A program made the position numbers and the translations under genes. 10,591 nucleotides of DNA. Source: Parvularia atlantis (lineage: Eukaryota; Opisthokonta; Rotosphaerida). This document shows, one piece after another, positions 1 to 7,700 of this stretch (position 1 is its first letter; each line of letters opens with the position of its first letter). Where the stretch lies: positions 1-10,591 of the forward strand of contig CALSCO010000058.1 of assembly GCA_943704415.1 (NCBI GenBank), in the 5' to 3' direction. The notes below the pieces were generated by a model that had not been told where the DNA came from, did no database searches, and saw only the letters and a program-made list of their open reading frames with translations.

Positions 1-218
1 GGGCGGGGGCGGGGGCGCGTGCGTGTTTCTTTTGCCTGCCACGTTGCCGTCGACGTGGCGCGCGCCGCGAACTGTCGCTGACGAGCGCGGGTTTGGTTTT
101 GGGGGGGTTGACGGCCGTGCGCGCCTCGCTCGTCGCACGTGGGCCCTCGCTCGCACTCACGTTTGCCCGCTGTCCCGCCCTCGCACGCGCACGCTCACAC
201 GCCAAGCAGACCGCAGAC
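1..218 (+). promoter_or_regulatory. Upstream region and probable 5' UTR of SKP1
   Basis: No coding exon is recognised here. The first 18 bases are a G-rich run of GGGC/GGGGGC units. An E-box CACGTG lies at 136-141. No TATA box is evident. A possible 5' UTR intron could run from the GTGCGC at 117 to the AG at 208-209, 9 bases before the ATG, because it has the donor style and C-rich 3' end of the coding introns; this is inference only. The region could also contain the end of a gene lying outside the window. Confidence 0.4.
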
Positions 219-954
219 ATGGCGACCATCCGCCTGCAGAGCTCGGACGACCAGGAGTTCCGCGTCGAGCGGGACATTGCCGAGAAGGCGGTGCTGCTCA
301 AGAACATGCTCGAGGGTGCGCGCCCACAAGCCCCCCACACGTGCGCATGCACCAACCCGACCGACGCCCGGCAGACGTGGGCGAGTCGGACGTGCCCATC
401 CCCGTGCCCAACGTGACCGGGCCAATCCTGCAGAAGGTGATCGAGTGGTGCACGTACCATCGGTGCGTCGCCCCGCCCACACACGCCTGTGCGCGTGCCT
501 CATTTGTCCTGCCCCGCCCGCAGCAAGGACCCCGCGCAGACCGAGGACGACACCAAGGAGCGGCGGACGGACGACATCTCCGACTGGGACCTCGAGTTCT
601 GCAAGGTCGACCAGGGCACGCTCTTTGAGCTCATCCTCGTGCGCCGCGCCACGCCGCGCCACGCCGCGCCACGCCACACACAGCCGCTTGACACGCGCAT
701 GCCCGCCCCACAGGCCGCCAACTACCTCGACATCAAGCCCCTGCTCGACCTCACGTGCAAGACCGTCGCCAACATGATCAAGGGCAAGACGCCCGAGGAG
801 ATCCGGAAAACGTTCAACATCAAGAACGACTTTACGCCCGAGGAGGAGGAGATGGTGCGCAAGGAGAACGAGTGGTGCGAGGACCGGTGCGTGCACAAAA
901 AGGCGCGGGCCACCTGCAAAAAAAGGCTGACGGTGTGACGGCCGCAGGCCATGA
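219..954 (+). CDS. SKP1: SKP1, adaptor subunit of SCF ubiquitin ligases (five exons)
   Basis: Skp1 links cullin-1 to F-box proteins in SCF E3 ligases, in nucleus and cytosol. The model joins exons 219-315, 375-462, 524-638, 714-886 and 948-954, giving 159 aa, close to human SKP1 (163 aa). The N-terminal POZ-like fold (residues 1-65) includes the conserved block [20 protein letters not shown]; the dimerisation/F-box-binding half includes [30 protein letters not shown] and the hallmark C-terminal NEWCEDR. All four introns begin GTGCG and end CAG, and every junction keeps frame: GAG G|AC rebuilds the E-D-V of the family, CG|C rebuilds the R of YHRKDP. The ATG at 219 opens the typical [10 protein letters not shown] start. 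The last intron (887-947) separates only the final two codons; read-through would add 16 residues after WCEDR (174 aa). It faces the U2 gene tail to tail. Confidence 0.96.
641..675 (+). repeat. Short tandem repeat in SKP1 intron 3
   Basis: A 10-base unit of the form ACGCCGCGCC occurs about three and a half times (the first copy begins with G). It lies wholly inside the 75-nt third intron (639-713), so copy-number change would alter intron length without touching the protein. The intron is a multiple of three and has no in-frame stop. Confidence 0.8.
887..947 (+). other. Terminal SKP1 intron that sets the stop codon
   Basis: The donor GTGCGT follows GAC CG. A CTGAC branch-like motif sits at 926-930 and the acceptor CGCAG ends at 947. 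Splicing rebuilds CGG (Arg), then CCA (Pro) and the stop TGA at 952-954, so the protein ends two residues after WCED as the family usually does. If unspliced, the frame runs to TGA at 936-938 and adds a basic, cysteine-containing tail. The choice of splicing is inference from consensus and family length. Confidence 0.8.
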
Positions 955-1159
955 GCCGCCGTGCGAGGGTGGCGGAGGGAAAGTGTGTGTGTGTTGTGTT
1001 GGTGATGTGATGCGGCGTCCCGTCTCGTGAGGACTCCGCGGCGACCGCACGCACGTTACCAAGGATCATAGGCATGAAGACCCAGACGTAGAGGTAGGCA
1101 CAGCTCGCCACCGTTCTCCGTTATTTCATTGGTTGAGAGATGATTGGCCAGGCCGGCCC
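955..1159. other. Convergent intergenic stretch between SKP1 and the U2 gene
   Basis: About 205 bases between the SKP1 stop and the predicted U2 3' end must hold the SKP1 3' UTR and poly(A) site and the U2 3'-processing signal. A short GT-rich run lies near 980-1005. Two ATTGG pentamers (CCAAT on the minus strand) lie at 1128-1132 and 1143-1147; they are downstream of U2, so their meaning is unclear. No AATAAA hexamer is seen. No coding exon is supported. Confidence 0.5.
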
Positions 1160-1343
1160 CGGGCGACCGCGGAGATAGTGCAGGTTCCGCGGTCACCCAC
1201 GGGGGTTTCGTGGCAAGCCACTACGCCCCACACGGTCCATAAATAAATGTGAAAATGTTTCAAGGAAATCCTTGAAATCTAGTTTTCACACTAGATAGAA
1301 CAGATACTACACTTGATCAAAGCCAAAGGCCTAGAAAAGCGAC
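1160..1343 (-). ncRNA. U2 spliceosomal snRNA
   Basis: U2 base-pairs with the intron branch site and with U6 in the spliceosome. Read on the minus strand from about 1343, the RNA begins GUCGCUUUUCUAGGCCUUUG, closely matching U2 5' ends, and continues with GAUCAAGUGUAGUAUCUGUU, which carries the universal branch-pairing GUAGUA (1310-1305). Stem IIa is a 6-bp hairpin (1295-1290 with 1283-1278, loop GUGAAA). Stem IIb is a perfect 8-bp hairpin (1277-1270 with 1265-1258). A U-rich Sm-like region, AUUUAUUUAUGGA, lies at about 1249-1237. Stem III contains GUGGCUUGCCAC (1221-1210), with the CUUG of human U2. Stem IV is a 12-pair hairpin (1198-1187 with 1172-1161, one G-U) whose loop CUGCACUAUCU resembles the U2A'/U2B'' site UUGCAGUACCU. 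The total of about 184 nt matches human U2 (about 188). The 3' end is approximate by a few bases. Confidence 0.95.
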
Positions 1344-1416
1344 TTTCGACGAGGCATGGTGACCTGCCTGAAGTACGCCGACGATGTGAAACGGACGCAC
1401 TTGTGGTCTGCAGCCG

Positions 1417-1424
1417 TGACGTCA
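1417..1424. promoter_or_regulatory. CRE/ATF-type palindrome TGACGTCA upstream of U2
   Basis: A perfect 8-base TGACGTCA, the consensus for CREB/ATF-type bZIP factors, lies 74 bases upstream of the predicted U2 5' end and 464 bases upstream of the PMT2 ATG. Its closeness to U2 suggests an snRNA promoter element, but a chance match is possible. Confidence 0.4.
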
Positions 1425-1525
1425 TCAATTTTGGAAGATCACTGTGAGGCGGGCAAACACACAATGGCTGCGCTGGCTGCGCCGGCGCTTGCTGACCGCT
1501 CTGTGCTGCTGCATCGCAAGACGTG

Positions 1526-1526
<1 letters not shown>

Positions 1527-1566
<40 letters not shown>
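1527..1566 (+). repeat. (TG)20 dinucleotide microsatellite
   Basis: There are twenty uninterrupted TG units in the U2-PMT2 divergent region. Alternating pyrimidine-purine DNA of this length can adopt Z-form under supercoiling, a known property of TG/CA tracts. Its length is likely polymorphic. Confidence 0.97.
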
Positions 1567-1569
<3 letters not shown>

Positions 1570-1887
1570 TGCTGAGGCGCGATGGGCTGACGCGTCATAC
1601 GCCGATCGAACGCGCGACGTGCCGTGCGCCTCCCGGCGGTTGTTCGCGCGGTCTGGGCTTGCGGTTTGAACCGTCCAAGTAGGTCCTAGTGTCTGTGTCC
1701 TGGTCCACGCGCGCGCCGGAAAGGAAAGGTCCGTGAGAAAAAGGCGCCCGCTGCGCAACTGAACGAGCGACGGTCAAAGCCATGCGGGAAACACGTGGAC
1801 TTGTCGCTGTCTGAGGAGCGGCACTTCCCATCGTGCCCGCGCCTGCGTGCGCACGCCCGGCCGCGCGCACGCCCAACCGCTTACGGC

Positions 1888-4740
1888 ATGACGGGCAAGC
1901 ACGAGAAGGCGGTGCAGACCGAGCCGGCGCTGCTCGCGGCGATGGAGGCGTACGAAAGCGACGTCGAGTGGTCGTGGTGGCTGACCGAGTGCGCGATCGT
2001 CTGCGCGCTCACGCTGCTGGCGCTGCCGACGCGGCTGTACGACATTGCGCAGCCGGCGTTTGTGTCGTGCGTTGTTTTTTTTTGGCGCGTTGCGCGGTGG
2101 CTGGGCGTGACGGCTGACGGCGGGTGGCGCAGGTGGGATGAGGCGCACTTTGGCAAGTTTGCGGGCTGGTACGTCAAGCAGGAGTTTTTCTTCGACGTGC
2201 ACCCGCCACTGGGCAAGCTGACGCTCGGGGCGATTGCGTACTGGGCCGGGTTTGACGGCAAGTTTAACTTTGACTCGGCAACGGTGCGGGCGTCTCGGCG
2301 TGTGTGCGTGCGTGCGTGCCTGACGTGCGTGCGCAGGACTTCCCGGCCGACGTGCCGTATGCGCGCATGCGCGAGATCTGCGCCGTCATCTCGGCGCTGA
2401 CGGTGCCGGTCATGTACCTGACGGCGCGTCAGATGGGCCTGTCGCGGCAGTCGTCACTGCTGGCGGCGAGCATGATCATGCTCGACATGGCCAATGTGGC
2501 CCTGGGGCGGCTCATCCTGATCGACGCGCTGCTCTTCCTCGGCACGCTGCTCGCGCTCATGTGTCTCTTTGGCTTCCGTCGGCAGCATCGGCGGTGCGTC
2601 TCTCGCGGCGTGGCTGCGTGGGTCTGCGCGGCTGGTTGGCGCTGAGAGGCGCTGGCACCATCATCTCATCCTCAGCCCGCTCGCTCACCTCATCGCCCAC
2701 CCACCCCTGCGCACAGGCCGTTCAGCGCGTCGTGGTGGCTGTGGCTGTTGGCGTCGGGCGCGAGCCTGGGCGTGGTGTCGAGCATCAAGTGGATCGGCCT
2801 GTTTGTCGTGGCGGTGGTGGGCCTGTACACGATCGGCGATCTGTGGCTGCTGCTGGGCAACCGCGCCGTGTCGCTGGCGACGTTTGTCAAGCACTTTGCG
2901 GCGCGCGCGCTGTGCCTGATCGCGGTGCCGCTGGCGCTGTACGTGGCCGTGTTTGCGGTGCACTTTGCCGTGCTGGTCAAGTCGGGCCCGGGCGACGCCT
3001 ACATGCCCTCGCTCTTCCAGGCCAACCTGCTCAACACCAAGCTGGGCAAGGGCCCCGAGCTGATGGCCTACGGCTCGGTCATGACCATGCGCAACAATGC
3101 GTTTGACGGGGCCCTGCTGCACTCGCACGTGCAGACGTACCCCTCGGGCAGCCGGCAGCAGCAGGTCACGTCGTACCCGCACCACGACCACAACAACTAC
3201 TGGTTCATCTTGCCCGCCGAGCGGCGCCTGCTCGACCCGCGCGACCAGCCGCTGCAGCACGTGCGCCACGGCGACATCGTCGTGCTTCGGCACAACAGCA
3301 CCGGCGCCAACCTGCACAGCCACCCCGTCGTCGCACCGCTCACCAAGTCCGACTACGAGGTCTCGTGCTACGGCAACGCGCAGCTGGGCGACGACAACGA
3401 CAAATGGCGGGTCGAGGTGTTTGACGACCTCGTCGCGCGCGACCCCGACGGCCGGATCAAGGCCCTCACCACGCGCTTCCGCCTGCGCCACGTCAACACC
3501 CGGTGTCTGCTCTGGTCGCACGCCAAGACCCTGCCCGAGTGGGGCTTCAAGCAGCACGAGGTGCATTCTGCGGGCTGGCTGTTGTGGCTGCTGCGGGGTG
3601 TTGGCTGGTGTGTGGCTTGATGGCGTTGCTGGGGCTGGCTGTGGCTGGGACGGCTGGACTGGCTCAAACTTGCGCCTTTCTCATTTGCGCGGCGCGCACT
3701 CGCCCCTCGCATGCCCGGCTCGCACTCGCTCACGCCGCGCGCCACTCACGCGCAGACGACGTGCCACCGCACCGAGACGGTCGAGCCCAACGTGCTGTGG
3801 AACATGGAGGAGAACATCAACAACCGGATGGAGCCGTACAATGGCACAATCCCAAAGTTCCCCTTCTGGCAGGCCTTCCTCCACCTTAACGCGGCCATGT
3901 ACCACGGCAACAACGCGCTCACGCCCGACCCGACCAAGGCACGCTCGCCTGCTCGCCCGCCCGCTCCCGTCTGCTGTGCTCACACCTCGCCGCCGCCGCC
4001 GCGCGTGCAGGTCGACGAGCTCACGTCGCCGCCGAGCTACTGGCCCCTGCTGACCAAGGGCATCCGCATGACCTCGTGGGCCGAGCGCGGCCCGCGCATG
4101 TACATGCTCGGCAACCCAGCCGTGTGGTGGGGCGGCCTGGCGCTGATGCTGCTGTGGGGCGCGGCCGTGCTCGCGCACGAGGTGCTGCTGCAGCGCGCGG
4201 GCGGGCACCTAACCGGGTCCGTCTTTGGCAAGTGGGACGACTGGGAGACATTCTACGTCAGCGGCCGGCTGCTCCTGCTCGGCTGGATCTTCCACTACAT
4301 CCCGTTCTTCATCATGGCCCGCGTCACGTACCTGCACCATTACGTGCCCGCCGTCATCTTCCTCGTGCTCTTTGCGGGCCTCATGTGCGACTACCTCACG
4401 GCGCTGCTCCACGTCTGGCGCGGCAACCACGGCGGTACGTATCTGGTCGTGGAGTGAGGATTGCGGCTGGTTTGCGGCTGGGTTGTTGGTGCGGGTTGCG
4501 TGGTCGCTTGCCGCTCTGCTGTTTGGCGCGCCGCACTGCTGTCTCACGCCCACCGCCCGCCGTCGCGCAGGGACGTACACGGCCAAGTCGCACAAGCCGG
4601 TGGTGGCGCACGTCGCGGTCGTGTACCTGCCCGTCGTCGTCGCCGTCTTTGCGCACTTCTTCCCGATGCCCTACGGCATGCGCGGGCCGCTCGAGCAGTT
4701 CCGCTCCATGCAGTGGCGTTCGACCTGGCACGTTGTCTGA
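1888..4740 (+). CDS. PMT2: Protein O-mannosyltransferase, PMT2 subfamily (seven exons)
   Basis: PMTs move mannose from dolichyl-phosphate mannose to Ser/Thr of secretory proteins at the ER membrane; PMT2-type enzymes usually act as heterodimers with PMT1-type partners. Exons 1888-2066, 2133-2283, 2337-2593, 2717-3560, 3756-3938, 4011-4434 and 4571-4740 give 735 aa (yeast Pmt2 is 759). After a first membrane segment comes WDEAHFGKF (W61-D62-E63), the acidic pair that is essential in PMTs; WDEAHFGK rather than FDEVHFG marks the PMT2 branch. DVHPPLGK follows, then several hydrophobic segments. The lumenal MIR region (about 325-475) holds [23 protein letters not shown] and RFRLRHV, ending in WGFKQHE. 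The C-terminal multi-pass part includes [28 protein letters not shown] and [15 protein letters not shown]. The ATG at 1888 is the first in-frame ATG of this exon and gives the normal short cytosolic N-terminus. Introns are 66, 53, 123, 195, 72 and 136 nt; the fifth has a GC donor. Confidence 0.96.
3939..4010 (+). other. GC-AG intron in PMT2 (intron 5)
   Basis: The family block [10 protein letters not shown] ends at 3938 and its continuation [12 protein letters not shown] starts at 4011. The 72 bases between begin GCACGC after AAG and end GTGCAG, with CTCAC about 30 bases before the acceptor. They are a multiple of three and stop-free, so the alternative is a 24-residue insertion rich in Pro, Arg and Cys. 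PMT2 relatives run directly from PDP(D/T)K into a short linker at this point, which favours removal. Confidence 0.8.
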
Positions 4741-4791
4741 GCTGTGTCGTACAGAGCACCGCTACCGCAGACACGTGGAGCCGCTACTATC
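4741..4791 (+). promoter_or_regulatory. 51-bp gap between PMT2 stop and KGD1 start
   Basis: Both genes are on the plus strand. The gap must hold at least the end of the KGD1 5' UTR, while PMT2 3' processing signals must lie here or within KGD1. No poly(A) hexamer or TATA box is visible. The KGD1 promoter therefore probably overlaps the last PMT2 exon and intron. Confidence 0.5.
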
Positions 4792-7700
4792 ATGCTTGCA
4801 CTGAGGGCTCGCCTTGCAGGTCTCGTCCGCCCGGCGGCGGCGGCGCGGGCCGTGGCGCCCCTGCGCGGTGCGTCTCACGGCCCCGCGCACACGCCCGCGC
4901 ACGCACAAGCGCTCACAACGCACGCGCACCGCGCCCCAGCGCTCGGCACGGCGCCCAACCCGACCGAGTCGTTCCTGGGCGGCGCGTCGCGCTCGTACGT
5001 CGAGGAGATGCTCGAGGCGTGGAAGGCCGACCCGGCCTCGGTGCACAAGTCGTGGGACAGCTACTTCCGCCTGCTCAGCCAGGGCGTGCCGCCGGGCGCG
5101 GGTGCGCAGCGGCCCCTACCGCGATAGAGCCAACACGCGCGCACCCGCAGCCTTCCAGCCACCGCCGACCCTGCGCGCGACCGGCGCCGACTTTGCCGCG
5201 GCGCGCGTGCAGCAGCCGGCCGCCGCGACCGGCGACGGCGTCTCGTACGAGGCGCTTGAGAAGGAGATCAAGGACCACATCAAGGTCGTGCACCTCATCC
5301 GCGCATACCAGGTGCCATTCGCGCTCCCCTGCAGCCACACACAGCTCAACACGCACTCGTCGCCAGGTCCGCGGGCACCACCTCGCCAACCTCGACCCGC
5401 TCGGCATCCTCGACGCCGACCTCAGCCCGACGCACCCGCCCGAGCTCGAGCTCTCCTCGTACGGCTTCACCGAGAAGGGTGCGCGCCCCGGCCCACGCGC
5501 CGCCCACGCGACCCGCCTGAGCACCGCCTTGGCCGCCAGACCTCGACCGCAAGTTTGTGCTCGGCTCGCAGCAGGTCGCGGGCCTGCTCGCCGTCGACCG
5601 CGCCATGACCCTGCGCGAGATCATCGACCGCCTGCGCTCGCTCTACTGCCAGAGCGTCGGCGCCGAGTACATGGTGCGGCGAGCCGCGGGCGTCGGCGCG
5701 GCTGAGGCTGACGCACCCGCGCACAGCACATCCCGAGCCGCGAGGAGTGCAACTGGATTCGCACGCGCCTCGAGCTGCCCAAGCCTCAGCTGACCAAGGA
5801 GCAGCGCGCCGTCATCCTCGACCGCCTCACCTGGGCCGACATGTTTGAGCGGTGCGCGCCGCGACCGCGTGCGACCGCTGTGCTCACACACGTATGCGCT
5901 CTCGCCAGCTTCGTCGCCAAGAAATGGTCGTCCGAGAAGCGCTTTGGCCTCGAGGGCGCTGAGGCGCTCATCCCGGGCATGAAGGCCCTGATCGACACTG
6001 CGGCCGAGCTGGGCACGGACGCGGTCATCATGGGCATGCCGCACCGCGGGCGCCTCAACGTGCTGTCCAACGTCGTGCGCAAGCCGAATGAGGTGCTGTG
6101 CCTTTTTCTTTAGGGGGGAACAAGTGGCGTGGCTGACGAGTCGCCTGCCAGGCCATCTTCAACGAGTTTAGCGGCTCGCAGGACCCGTCCGACTCGTTCT
6201 CGGGCGACGTCAAGTACCACCTCGGCATGAGCTTTGACCGACCCACGCTCTCGGGCAAGACCGTCCACCTCTCACTCGTCGCCAACCCGTCGCACCTCGA
6301 GGCCGTCAACCCGGTCGTCATGGGCAAAGTGCGTGTCGGGATGGGCTGCGGCTGTGTTGCGCTGCGGCCGGGATGGGCTGCGGCTGTGTTGCGCTGCGGC
6401 CGGGATGGGCTGCGGCTGTGTTGCGCTGCGGCTGGGCTCGATTAGCCGCTAGTGCCGGCCAGCGGCTCGTTTGGCCTCATGCCGGACTGCTCGCACAGGT
6501 GCGCGCGATGCAGTACTACGACGACGACATCGACCGCAACAAGAAGGTCGCCGTGCTGCTCCACGGCGACGCCGCCTTCGCTGGGCAGGGCATTGTCTAT
6601 GAGAGCCTGGGCCTGACCAACCTGCCGAGCTACACGACCGGCGGCGTGATCCACATCGTCGTCAACAACCAGATTGGGTACGCGCCGCGCCGCATCGCCG
6701 TCGGGCCCGCGCTCGCGCTCGCGCTCAAACACCAGCGCAGCTTCACCACCGACCCGCGCTTCTCGCGCTCGACGCCGTACTGCACCGACATCGCCCTGAG
6801 CATCCAGGCGCCCGTGTTCCACGTCAACGGCGATGACGTCGAGGTGCGGCGCGTGGGCGCTTTTGCAGGCATGCATGTCTTTTGAGCGGCGCCACTCGTC
6901 AGGCCGTTGTCTGGGCGTGCTCACTCGCGGCCGAGTACCGCCACAAGTTCCACAAGGACGCCATCATCGACATTGTGTGCTACCGCAGGCACGGCCACAA
7001 CGAGATCGACCAGCCCTCGTTCACGCAGGTGCGCAGTTGTCCTGGGAGCGGCGCGTCTGGCGGCGTGTGGTGGGCCGTGCTTTGCGCACTTTCCCTCTCG
7101 TTCGCGCTCGCAACGCGGCCGCGCACTTTGCTCCGTCCGTCTTGTTTTCGCGCTCACCCCGCGTCTCTCGCTGTCGCGTCTGCGCACATGCCCTCTGGCC
7201 CACGCTCGTCGCTGCGCGCAGCCGCGCATGTACCAGGTCATCGGCAAGCACCCGTCGACGTACGAGCTGTACAAGAAGAAGCTGATCGAAGAGGGCGCGT
7301 TCACGGCCGAGGAAATCCAGGTCGGCTTTACTTGCTGGCAGGTGCGCTCGCGGCGACTCACAGGCGCCGCCGCAGGGCATCGCCGACAAGGTCGAGCGGC
7401 ATATGCAAGAGTCGTACGACAAGTCCAAGAACTACAAGCAGGAGCCGTCAAGCTGGACCACGTCCAAGTGGATGATCGAGGGTGCATCGCCCGCTGCACG
7501 CCACGCGCTCGCTCACGTGCTCGTGCAGGCTTCAAGAGCATGCGCGACAACGCGGTCGAGGTCAGCCCCGCGCGCAACACCGGTGTCTCGCTCGATATGC
7601 TCAAGGTACGCTGCGGCTTGGCCGGCCTGGCTGCGGCGGCGGGTTGGATTGCAGCACTCCTCTGTGCTCTCGCTCCACTCCCACCCGCCACTCGCCGCTG

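Larger units (their letters stand above)
1344..1887. promoter_or_regulatory. Divergent intergenic region between U2 (-) and PMT2 (+)
   Basis: These 544 bases carry the U2 promoter in one direction and the PMT2 promoter and 5' UTR in the other. Visible elements are the palindromic TGACGTCA at 1417-1424 and the (TG)20 tract at 1527-1566. No canonical TATA box is seen at a suitable distance from either start. The open frames across it are low-complexity and resemble no protein family I know, so I call no gene. Confidence 0.6.

Noticed and set aside
980-1040. C/D-box snoRNA suggested by GTGATGTGATG
   Set aside because: No matching D box (CTGA) or terminal stem at the right spacing.
722-1111. Minus-strand open frame with a hydrophobic start near 1111, as a possible exon of a membrane protein
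   Set aside because: It starts only with GTG, has a stop directly upstream, overlaps SKP1 coding sequence and resembles no family.
1128-1147. Two CCAAT boxes on the minus strand as a promoter pair
   Set aside because: They lie downstream of U2 and no minus-strand gene follows within the expected distance; probably coincidence.
2685-3566. Long (293-codon) minus-strand open frame across PMT2
   Set aside because: It lies antisense to the strongly conserved MIR region of PMT2; long shadow frames are expected at this GC content.
3561-3755. Possible snoRNA host introns (195-nt PMT2 intron; also 7029-7221)
   Set aside because: I found no convincing paired C/D or H/ACA boxes. Length alone is not evidence.
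6678-6740. A 21-residue insertion after VVNNQIG in KGD1
   Set aside because: The segment starts GTACGC and ends GCGCAG; removing it restores the invariant NNQIGFTTDPR, so it is an intron.
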